Below are positions 33,421 to 43,859 of a stretch of DNA of 64,000 bases, piece by piece (position 1 is the first letter of the stretch; the number at the start of each line of letters is the position of its first letter). Both the position numbers and the translations under genes were made by a program. The notes under the pieces are model-generated. The model was given only the letters and a program-made list of their open reading frames with translations. It had not been told where the DNA came from and made no database searches. Origin of the DNA: Diatrype stigma (Eukaryota > Ascomycota > Sordariomycetes > Xylariales > Diatrypaceae); the NCBI GenBank assembly GCA_022225965.2, contig JAKJXP020000031.1, positions 310,001-374,000 of the forward strand, given 5' to 3'.

Positions 33421-36389
33421 ATTACGTTATTAAAATGGAATTATGGATATCCTTATTTTCGGTTAATAAAAACCGTAATATTATTTTTGCAAATTAATTA
33501 ATTAATAACATTATTAAGGTATACGTTAAATTAATTTATGTTCTTAAATAATAGCAAAAACGGGATATCGGTTTTTATTATATAAAAATCAACCTATTTA
33601 AAAGATATATCGATAATAATTATTCCGAATAACTTTATAAGTAATCCGTTTTTAAAACGAATATTGGCTTTTTCGGCGCGATCCTTATTAAATAATATAG
33701 AACGGTCGGAAAATTTCTTAATTAAAACAAGATATTAGCCTTTATTAATAATCGAAATTCGTATTATACCTATATTTAATATAATTCCTTAAAAAATATA
33801 TTTAACGTATCGATTAAAAATAAAGGCAATATCGAATTTAAGTTGCTTAATAAAAAAGAACGTAATTACGCAATAATAAAAAACTTAATCGAAAAAATAT
33901 ATGGCGGTTATTTATTAATTATCGTTAAATCCATGGTCCGAAAAAGTATTGTCGTATTTTTTATTAAGCTTTAATTTCGTATCGTTAATTTCTTCGTATT
34001 CGACTAAAAAAGTAACGTAATTGTTTTTTCGGCCTTTTTTGCGGTTCCTTTATTAAATACGAACGTTCTTTTGTTTTTTTTCGGTATGCTTAATAAACTA
34101 ATAGCCTTTTTTTTTATATATCCAATATTTACATTTTTATATATGGACTAGGCGCTTATTATTGTTATATCGGCCTTTTTAATTATTGCGATAATATTTG
34201 CGATCGACGTAATATTAATTAGGTTTTTTATCGTTATTGTTATTATTATTTTTATTAATTAAGTATTATTGCGATATATCTTTAAGGTTTTTATGGGTAC
34301 CGATAAATATATAAAGCTTATTAATTATATTCTTAAACCTAATAAAGGATTTAAAAAGGGCGTATTAAAATTAAGACACGTTGCGGCATATACGATAAAT
34401 TGCGACAATAAGCTATTATTTCCTTTTAAAGTTAAATCCTAATGTTTTTTGGCATAAAAAAAGTTTATTAAGCATAGCCTAAAATATTTTTAAATTTAAT
34501 TTGTTTTGATTATTTTTATCGGCTTTGGTTTCGAAAAAAATAATCAAGATTTAATCAAAATAATATTGAACCTTATTTTGTTCCATATTAAAGTGGCGTT
34601 TTATGGCAAAATATATATCGATAAAGCATTAATAACGAAATATATTATATAAAAAATAAATAGCAATTCGTTTTAATAAAATGGTTAAAAATATGGCATA
34701 AAATTAGATTTAACGGATATCCGTAATATAATAAACGTTTAAGAAAAATTTAAACTTATTTTCGAAAATGTTATATATTTTTTTTATATAATTGTTTTTT
34801 TTTGTTTTAGGCTTTTTTAAAGTATTCGATAATAATTAATAAGCATATTTTATTTTAAATTCGTACCGGCGGAATGTCATAATATGTTAGCTGGATTTAA
34901 TTACCGATCGGCATGAAAGTTAATTTTAACGTAAGCGATAGTGCCATCGAAAAAAATAAACCGGAGCCTCTTAATGGTTTTAAAAAACCTAAAAAACCGG
35001 ATGGCCCTTATTTTCCGTTTGAACGTCCGGAAAAAAGATTTAGTTATTAGTTAGGTTTTAATAAGGATTAATATCCTAAGGTTTAAAAGTATTTTAAAAA
35101 GGGTTTATACGAAAATCCAATCTGGGATTATCTTAAAAGGGACATGGTTTCCCTAATTGAATCGTTCGTTTCGACCGTCGAATACGGCGGTACGTAAAGG
35201 TTTCTTTGTTCTGGCATATAAAGGGCTTATAAATTATATGCCGTATTATAATCCATATATAAATAACTAAAATACGGGAAAAATCTTATTAAAGGATATC
35301 CTGGTTAGATTAGGTATTCCGGAAATGGTTAGCCATAATATTCCTAAAGCGGCGGAAGCGGTTGCTATCGGTTAGGACGAAAATTAAGGCAAGGATTAAC
35401 GCATAGGCTTAGGCGTTAATTAAAATAATTAAAGTTTTTTTTAAACCCAATTGATAATTCTTAAAAGCCTTAGGTATTAAAAGCTTTAAGAACGAATTAT
35501 TGGTTCGGATTAAATTGGAATTAAATTTGAAATGCAAAACGGCGCGATAAAAACGGATTATAAAATAAAAAGAAATTAAGTGGTTTGCTTATTAATATAT
35601 ATAATAACCGGGGGCGGATTTAATTCTAAAGGCGTTTCGAAAGGTATATAATTCCTTAGTCGATTTTGATTATTAGCGTTTTTTATGCTAATGCGTTAGG
35701 CCATTTAGCTTTGGTTGCCTTTAATTCTTTTATGTTCCAAATAAAAAGTATTTTCGTAATAACGAAATCGGCAAAAGCCTTGCTAAATTTGGCGTTGCCT
35801 TTATTAACGTAAATTTTTTATTATATAAATGCATTTTTTAAACTGGTTCGTAATAGGAATGGCATTAATTTAAAGTTTCCTATTATAAAGCTTTATAACC
35901 GGCCTTGGTAATTCTCGAGCGTTTTTTCGAATGTTTAAACATTAAAAGTGCTCGAATCCACATTTTCGAAATCGGCTAATATTATTAATATTTATGTTAA
36001 TTTTTAACGGTAGTTTGTTATATCCGGGTCGAACTTTTTCCAATTAACTATTATCGGATTAAAATGGTTAAGCATCGTTAATAAGCGATTCGTAATAATA
36101 GAAATTAATTCAAATAGCCGTATTTAAGCTTTTAAAATAATAGGATCGATTTTTGGAGAATTGCTAAAAAGGCTTGCCCGTATGTTGCTAGTAATACCTT
36201 AGGCCGAGGTTTCGGCTTGTTTGTATTTCGATATAGCTATTAATAAAAATAACGATAAGGATGAAATTCGAAATATAGGCATATAAAAATAAAAAGGAAT
36301 TGCAATATTATTACGATGTCTTTAATATCGTGGTAATAACTTTTTTATTTTATTAATTTATATTATTAATGTTTAATAATATTAATTAA

Positions 36390-36571
36390 TATTAATAGGT
36401 ACGTACGTATAATTAAAGAAAGCAAATAATAATTAAATAAAACGGTTATATATTAAAGTGTTTAAGGTAGGAAGAAGTTTATTTGAGGAATTGCTGACGA
36501 AAGCCTGCAATTATATAGGATTAGCTTGCTTATATAATGGCAACGCGTACTAGCGCGTTAAAATATAACCA
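36390..36571 (-). repeat. LTR of nested Copia element (right copy, its 5' LTR)
   Basis: Partner of 30424-30605. Retains more G/C, for example GGCAACGCGTACTAGCGCG where the other copy has AATAACGCGTATTAGCGCG. Confidence 0.88.
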
Positions 36572-38120
36572 TTAAAAACGGCATACTATACGAATTTCTT
36601 AATAGAAAGTTCGAAAATATCGAACGAAAGAATATCTCGATAAAAAATAACCTAAACTACTTAATAAATAAAGTTGCAAAAATAACCGCGCATTTTAATA
36701 TTAAGCCTAAGGAAAAAAAAGTCGAAACGCCGAATTAATAACTTCGCCGAAAAAACGAATGGATTTAATAATAATAACAATAATCCATATCCAATACCGG
36801 AAAAGCGGCCACCGCCGGCAATGCGAAATCGCCAATTGATTTCCGCGAACCGTTCGAATTCGATTAAAACCAATATATGCCGTATACCTGGCGCCTATTT
36901 TATTACGATAAACCGCAAATAAAGGGAAAAATTAATATGGCATATATGCCGCCCGTTATAAATCACATTTAAGATTTATAAAAGGAACGGATAAAAAAGG
37001 TATGGCCCCCGATTATATTTCCAAACGATACCGCGGAAATGGGCCATACCGAGGCAAAAAACAAAATAACGATATCCCCAAATTTCCGCTTAATTTAAGC
37101 CGACGGTTAGATTTTGAAAAAACTGAAGAAAATCCAAAAACGCCTTTTAATAACATTAGTTTTATACGATCTTTGGATATACCGAATTACGAACGAACTT
37201 ATCGGCAATTTTCAGCAAATAAAAATATACATTCGTAATAATAAGCCTAACTAAATAACGTTCGTAAAATGTATTTTTTAAGTTTTAAACGATTATAATG
37301 CCCTTTCGAAAGCATTAATTTATTTCGCAACGTTGCTTTCGTATTAAGATGAAAATATATTAAACTTTACGAAATACATCCGCGAAGCCTTTTATAAAAT
37401 GCTAAAGAACATTTATAATAGCTACTATATAAGGGAAATCCTTATTAATACGTTACGTAATAACCTGCTTAATATATGGCTAATCTTTAATAATCGATTC
37501 GAAAACTTTAATAACGCATAAAGGGTCGAAATAATTATTTAATAAGCCGAATTAATTATCCGTTAAGCAATTAAAGGAAAAATTTACGGCATTTTTTCGG
37601 TTATCGTTTAATTTTAAGAAAAAATAGCGCCATTTTATAATTTAATCGTTATAAGGGCTATATAAGTTAAATCCGGCATAATTTAATTAAAACCTTCGGA
37701 CGCAATAATTATTATATTTTAAGCCGTAAGGTTCGGAAAAATTGCCGATTTTCGCAACGAAAGCCGTAACGTTTACGCCGCGGCCGAATAAGGCTTTGCC
37801 GCGAAAATCGAAAATAATAAATATTTTAATTATAATAAATAAAGCCATTAAATTAAGAATTATAAAATAAAAGCGAAATTTTCGAAAAACATATAATACG
37901 CAGATACGAATAAAAAGATTATTTTTAAGGAAATCCTATATTAAAACGCCATTAATAACAAATTCCGGTTAGCTTTTAATAAGTTTAAAGAAAATAAACG
38001 GCTTCGCGTATATTTCGCCGGCGCCGAAAATAATGGCAAGAACGATTTCGAAAGAAGTCCCGCCGAATAGTTACAAAATAACGAAAAATTCGATCGTAAC
38101 CTTAACGAATTCCTTAAGTA
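36572..38120 (+). pseudogene. Gypsy 1 gag, second fragment, with mutated zinc knuckle
   Basis: Continues the gag frame after the nested insertion. At 37822-37863 a C-x2-C-x4-H-x4-C knuckle is recognisable with all three Cys codons read as Tyr (TAT) and His kept (CAT). A fragment at 37002-37238 stays open by chance. Confidence 0.72.
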
Positions 38121-38149
38121 ATTCGAAAATAACGAATAAAAGCGCCGCG

Positions 38150-38740
38150 TTTATTTAATGGAAATAAACGCCGATAATAAATCATCCCTTAATAGGAATA
38201 AACCTTTACGAAAAGGGTACGGTAAAAATTATAACCTTTTTTTTATGAAAACAATCGACGGAAATAAATTTATAATTTTCCTAAATTACGGGTATACTTT
38301 TTATTATATTTCCGAATCGATAGCAGTTACGTTAAAAACGTATAATTTTTCAAAACCGTTAATAATGCAAGGAATTAAAAATATAAAACCGAAAATTTCG
38401 CGTAACGTAATAATTATCGCCCGGTTCTTAATGCCCGGTAATAATATTATTCCGTTTCGAATATTAACGGAAATTATTTCCGACGGCATTTTTTCCGGTA
38501 ACTTAATTTTCGGGAAAAATTTGTTTTATAAGTTGGATATATATTATAAAAAAAAGGAAAAAAACGAAGTAATTACTTTAATTAAAGTTATCGAAAAATC
38601 CGTAATTTATTTAATCGCTTTATTACGTACTTTTTACGTTTTCGAAACGGCTTACGTAATAACCGAACCCAGCTTAATAATTTGGCATAAACTTATTTTA
38701 ACGAATAATAGGGCCATTAATAAATATCTTTTATAATACG
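38150..38740 (+). pseudogene. Gypsy 1 protease region
   Basis: A 192-residue frame (38158-38736) happens to stay open. Its segment Phe-Leu-Asn-Tyr-Gly-Tyr-Thr lies where retropepsins have Asp-Ser/Cys-Gly-Ala/Thr, suggesting loss of the catalytic Asp. It is part of the polyprotein, not a host gene. Confidence 0.65.
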
Positions 38741-38779
38741 TTTACGATTTTCCAAAACTATTCGGATTCGTTTCGAAAA

Positions 38780-40140
38780 AGGTTATTACGAATATACGCA
38801 TCCGTTATTATATCGATATTAAAAACCATAAACCCATTAAATTCCTTTTACGTCGATATAGCCCTATTTAATTTCGGGCATTTCATAAATTCGTTAAGAA
38901 GTATTTAAAAATAGTTATACGTATCGGCACGGACTTATAAGGCTCGCTTATATTATTTATACCTAAAAAGGCACCGGATTAAATAACGAAGCCTAATAAA
39001 TTCGATAAAAACGTAATATAACGATTTTGTTATAATTATTAGGAATTTAACAAAATCCAACGAAAAAACGTCCATTCGCTTTTTAATGCGATAAATAAAA
39101 TTTAACGAACGGCCGAATATTATTGGTATTGCTTTATTAACTTTAAGAATGGTTTTTAATAAATCAAAATTTACGAGCCAGATATCGAAAAAACCGCTTT
39201 CGTAATTCCATTTGGCATTTACGAATAATTAGTAATACCTTTCGGATTTTATAATGTTCCGGCAATTTTTTAGGCATTAATAAAAAAAATTCTCGAATTA
39301 TTTTGCGAATTTATTTCGAACATGCTAAATAATATGGCCGTATAAGCTAATATATCCGAATAGCTTTACGAATGCATATTCGCCTTATTTAAAAGGCTTT
39401 TTAGTTACGAAATAATCGTAAACCTAATAAAGTTCTTAATGTTCGTTAAAAAAAGGATTTTTTTAGGCTTCGTAATTTTCGAAGAAAAAATTAAAGCCGA
39501 TCCAGTCAAAATCGCGGCCATTCGGAATAGGCCCAAGCTAATAACAATAATCGAAATTCGAACGTTTATAAATGTCGCCGATTATTTGCGGCATTTAATT
39601 AATAAATATTCGGAAATTGCTGGGCCATTTATAACCTTTATAAGCGGCCCGAAAAACGAACGTATTAAGTTATTTCCCGAAGCTATAATAAGCTGGAAAA
39701 TAATTCGTAAAATAATTATAATAACGTCCGTAATTCGGAAATTTAATTAGCGCTATCCGATTATTTTCGAAATAAACGCTTCGTAATAATTCGTCGACGC
39801 AGCGTTATTATAACCCTATATAAAAATAATAAGCGCCTTTATTTTATATTTAGTTATTTATTTTTCGAAAAAGCTTATAAAAACCCAATTACGATATTTC
39901 GCTTAAAAAAAAAAGCTTTTCGGTATTATATTAATACTTTAATATTAACGGCATTAAATTAAAAGCGGCAATATAATAATAATTACTAATTACGAATCGT
40001 TAAAAATAATTAATACGAAAACCAAATAGCCGGCCCGTATGTTGCGTTTTTTCGATACCATCGAACATTTCGGAATTCGTATCGTATACCGTTCGAGCCG
40101 AACGAACGTTTTTGCCGATTACCTTTCGAGGCCTTAAAAA
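38780..40140 (+). pseudogene. Gypsy 1 reverse transcriptase and RNase H region
   Basis: Contains a Met-Leu-Asn-Asn-Met-Ala-Val block (Leu-Asn-Asn at 39325-39333) where the catalytic x-Asp-Asp is expected. An open stretch at 39439-39750 reads the connection typical of Gypsy elements (FLGFVI, then lysine-rich, then AAIRNRPKL...IRTFINVADYLRHLI). Several stops. Confidence 0.78.
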
Positions 40141-40149
40141 ACCGCAATA

Positions 40150-41560
40150 ATGGCAGCCGAAAAAACCGAACCGATTCGTTATGCCGATTAATTAAACCGA
40201 TTAAACCTTTAAGCCATTTTCGAAACCCTTTTATATAATACCCTTTTATTTTTAGCCATATAACGAAAATAAATTAATAAGCATTTTATTATATATCGAA
40301 ATAAATTATATAAAATAATTAAATACGAAAAAATATCCGATAATCCTTTATACGTAAAGAATACCGTTATAAAAGCGCAAACTTTATAAAAAATCCTTAA
40401 ATACGATAAACTTTTAATATAATTAAAACGGATTTATTACGATTAAGGCCATTTAATCGTTAAAATAACGCTTTGTAATACGTAAAAGCAATTTTGGCAT
40501 TTGGAAATTATTTTTGTTGCGTAATAAATAATCGTTAAATATTTGGCTTATTAATTAATAAAAAAACCGAATTTCTTATTATTAAATTTACAGTCCGTAT
40601 AATCTTCGGTATTTTTAATTAAGTAAGTAATCGATTATACGTTAATAGGTTCGTTTATGATTTTTGTAGCTATTAAATACGTTATGGAATAAATGGAAAC
40701 TAACGTTATTCCTTTCGTTTAATTCGGAAATACGATTTTTATATTTTTTCGTATTAAACGTATTTACGGTATTCCTAAAGAATAAATTAATAATAACGCC
40801 GGCGCTTTTAAAAATAAAGCCGTAAACGCTTGAAATAAAAAATAAGGCTTTATCGTAAAGGTTATTATATTAAGACGTTCGAAAAGCAACGGAAAAATAA
40901 AAAAGGTTAATAAGGACTTAAAGAAAATTATGTTATACGAATATTAAGTAAATCTTATGGCCCGTTTGTTATTCGAATTATTATAACAAACGATAGTTAT
41001 TTATAATTGTATTTTTAAACCGAATAATTATAGCCCATATTTTTTATTATTCGGCATAATTCCTTTTTAAAAATAAATCTTATCGGAATTTTACGAATAT
41101 TCTTACGAACCGATAAAAAGGAAAAAGTTTTAAAATAATAAGTTATTAATAATAAATTACGAGGCATCGCTTATAAAGGCCCGTTTTAATAATATAAAAA
41201 CGTTTCGCAATAAGATATAAACGTATTTTCAAAAAAAAAGGGACTTATTAAAACGTACGTTCCGAACGATTGGAATTTTCGTATTTGTTAATGCCAAAAA
41301 AAGTACGAACCTTATTACGACGGGCCTTAAAACGTAATTAGCTATTATTTCGATAATACGTATTATTTACGAAGTTTCGAAAAAATCCAATTACAAAACA
41401 AATATAACGAAACGAACTTATTTCCGGTTTTCGTAAAGAACGAACATTTCGTACGTAATATGTAATATACGAATAGGCAATTTTTAAAACAGGATCGTTG
41501 GCGTTTAATAAAAAGGGAAATTAACGATAATAATTAAAAACGATTATAATAAAAAAAGGA
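40150..41560 (+). pseudogene. Gypsy 1 integrase region
   Basis: Broken frame with blocks such as Val-Ala-Ile-Lys-Tyr-Val, Tyr-Gly-Ile-Pro-Lys-Glu and Pro-Asn-Asn-Tyr-Ser-Pro-Tyr-Phe-Leu-Leu-Phe-Gly, the normal order in a Gypsy integrase core and its C-terminal part. A purine-rich tract follows, just before the LTR. Confidence 0.7.
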
Positions 41561-41566
41561 AATAAT

Positions 41567-41751
41567 TATAAATCCGAACATTTCCTATAATGTCAAGGAT
41601 CGGAAAATCGGAATATAAAATTTTAGCAACTTAAAGCGTATAATTGTATTTAGCTTTAATTTAATAATAAGTCCGAACCTTTAATATAATCCTAAGTAAA
41701 TTGCTAATAGCAATAATTCCCTAGGGATTCGAAGGACCGGGCGCAGAAGCA
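41567..41751 (+). repeat. Right LTR of Gypsy element 1
   Basis: Partner of 30054-30238. Its left (inner) end is A/T-converted while its right (outer) end keeps G and C (CTAGGGATTCGAAGGACCGG). Confidence 0.9.
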
Positions 41752-41793
41752 TACTTATGTATGTATGTATATATATATATAGGTAAGTATAGG
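41752..41793. other. 42-bp host spacer between the two Gypsy elements
   Basis: Begins with the TACTTA target copy, continues as TATG/TA simple repeat, and ends TATAGG, the left target copy of element 2 (compare TACAGG at 47496-47501). Confidence 0.75.
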
Positions 41794-42034
41794 TATGGAT
41801 CCTTAAGGCAGTAAATGCTAAGGCTAAGGCATTTGGCTGATTAAATAATAAGAAGTGAATTCCTAAGGAATTTACTTTTGCAACTGTATTGTATTTAAAT
41901 ACAGGTTAGGAAACCTTTTGTTTCTTTTTCTTTTTTTTCTTTCCTTTAATCAATAATTATAACAAAAACCCTAAGAACTTAATATTCAGCTGGATCAATA
42001 ATAATTAAGTAATTGGAATTAATTGCAATACGTA
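41794..42034 (+). repeat. Left LTR of Gypsy element 2
   Basis: Outer part intact (GAAGTGAATTCC, CAACTGTATTG), inner end converted (GGAATTAATTGC) relative to 47255-47495. Confidence 0.92.
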
Positions 42035-42153
42035 TAAATAATTATTTTTATAGGTTTATATTATTTAATTAGAAATAATAATTTCTTTTTTATTATTTTA
42101 TTATTTTACTACTTTATTCTTTATTTTTCGTAATTTACTAAACGAAGCTTGCA

Positions 42154-43560
42154 ATGTCATTCGAAAACGAAATAACCGGCGGTCCAATTGCCGGTTCTTT
42201 TATTGCCTTATTAGCAGGCTAAATTAACCTTATTAAAATCGATTATTTAGAGGCTTAAGGAATTACGTTTAAAATAATTAACCATCGTCTTAATAAATTC
42301 GCAAATTACTTGGAAAATAAAATGGACGACGTTAACGGAAATATTAATAATTTTCGAAACGAATTATTAGGAGCAATTGCAAATCTTATTACGGAAAACG
42401 TACAGAACCTACCTAAAAACACTTCTGCTTAAAGCATTTCCAAGAATACCGAGGCAGGCATAAATAAAAACAAAGGCCCTATTAAAGCTAAAGAAATTAA
42501 TTCCGATAAAAACGAACCTATTTATTCCTTACCTTATATAACGAAAACATTTACCGGATATAATAAACGTATTAATGAAAAATTAAATCTTTAACGATTC
42601 CTAACGAAGCAATATGAATATTATATAATTTAAAAAGAACGGATCCGAATAATTTGGCCCGAAACAATCCTTTAAAGCTAAAATGAAAATTTTATACATT
42701 ACGAAACCAAAAATTGCGTTATTTTTCCTGTTAATTTCCGTTTTATATAAATAATTCCAGACATTTTCGATAAGCTGCAAGAAATCCAGATTAAACTTAT
42801 GTCGGCCTTCGTTTCGTATAAGCTATAATTTAAACGAATTGCCTTAAAGTGTTCGGGTAATTTTAAGCAAATCGAAATTTTCGTATATAATCGTAACCCC
42901 AATTAAATAACCTTTTTAAAAGCGGTTTTTTAAATTCTTAATAAGCATTATATTTTAAAGAATGCCATTATTTAATTCGTTACGTTTCTTCCGTATCAAG
43001 ATGAAAATATGGTAAATTATATCCGGCAAATAAAAAAAGCATTTTATCGGATAAATTAAGAAAATCGCGATTGTTATTAAATTAAAGAAATTATCGTAAA
43101 TTTTTTATAAACCAACTTGCCGAATATTTAAATTACGGTTTACGATTAATTCCGATTATAAAATAACGTCCAGCTTATTAAAAAGATTATATAACGAGCC
43201 GTATATATTATACGCCAGGCGGTCGAAAAGAAAATTTATAATACGCCATCGATTTCAATTAAATTTTATAAGTCGTTAGTATTATTTTACGATCTATCGA
43301 TTTTCGAAGCCATTCCAGTTAAGTCCGGCATTATATAAATCGAACCGACCGACGTTATATCCATAATTCTAATGGCGGGCAAAAACGGTATTATCGCTAA
43401 TTTTCGTAACGAGAACCGTAACGTTTATAAGGCGAATAAATAAAGCTACGCAATTAAGGCTGCAAATAATAAATATTTTAATTATGAAAAACAAAATTAT
43501 TAAATAAAGGATTATAAGCAAAAACCTCGCTTTTTTAAAGCTATTTAATTATTTTTCGGA
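42154..43560 (+). pseudogene. Gypsy 2 gag with mutated zinc knuckle
   Basis: Starts ATG TCA TTC GAA AAC. The knuckle at 43474-43515 reads Tyr-x2-Tyr-x4-Tyr-x4-Tyr, the exact C-x2-C-x4-H-x4-C spacing with all four ligands changed to Tyr by single transitions. Several TAA codons. Confidence 0.75.
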
Positions 43561-43859
43561 AAAAAGGTAACATTTAAAGGCCTATTATATAATAATAATA
43601 ATAACAGCCTTCAATATATTAAATTCCGTTTTGCAATAAAGAACTAAAAAAATAAAGATAAGGAATAAACTAAGGTTTATTTTACGACTAATAACAATAA
43701 AAGCAACGGCAACGAAAAAAATCCGGCAAATAGGCTCGAAAATTCTAATTGCGATTTTAATTAAAAATTTGCCGATCTTATTAAATCGATAGAAATGGAA
43801 AATAAAGATTAAAGGCGCCAAATATATACGGTAAAAATACATAATGGCAAAAAACCATT

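Larger units (their letters stand above)
30424..36571 (-). mobile_element. Nested Ty1/Copia-type LTR retrotransposon, RIP-degraded
   Basis: Inserted in the gag of Gypsy element 1 on the opposite strand. LTRs of 182 bp each (30424-30605 and 36390-36571) begin TGTTAATA (TATTAATA in one copy) and end ATAACCA or ATAATCA. Read on the minus strand, the order is gag region (about 36.3-33.9 kb), integrase (about 33.4-32.8 kb), then reverse transcriptase and RNase H (about 32.3-31.0 kb). Integrase before reverse transcriptase is the Copia order. Integrase and reverse transcriptase blocks typical of fungal Copia elements can be read between stops. The flanking target duplication cannot be resolved in the A-rich surroundings. 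Confidence 0.85.
30054..41751 (+). mobile_element. Ty3/Gypsy LTR retrotransposon 1, RIP-degraded, split by a nested element
   Basis: LTRs of 185 bp each (30054-30238 and 41567-41751) start TGTGGATCC (TATAAATCC in the mutated right copy) and end GCAGAAGCA. The 6-bp sequence TACTTA flanks both sides (30048-30053 and 41752-41757); the duplication could be 4-6 bp because TA also follows the left LTR. A purine-rich tract precedes the right LTR. On the + strand the order is gag, zinc knuckle, protease, reverse transcriptase, RNase H, integrase, which is Gypsy order. All frames are broken by TAA/TAG codons. The element is 11.7 kb only because the 6.1-kb Copia element at 30424-36571 sits in its gag; without it about 5.6 kb remain. 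Dense C-to-T and G-to-A change with CpA depletion is consistent with RIP. Confidence 0.9.

Noticed and set aside
34090..34145. Minus-strand Cys-x2-Trp...Lys-Gly-Tyr patch as a Copia zinc knuckle
   Set aside because: Trp in a ligand position cannot arise from Cys by a single RIP transition, and the spacing does not fit, so I did not call it.
38158..38736. 192-residue open frame as a possible host gene
   Set aside because: It lies in the protease position of Gypsy element 1, in phase with the rest of the pol remnant; it is open only by chance.
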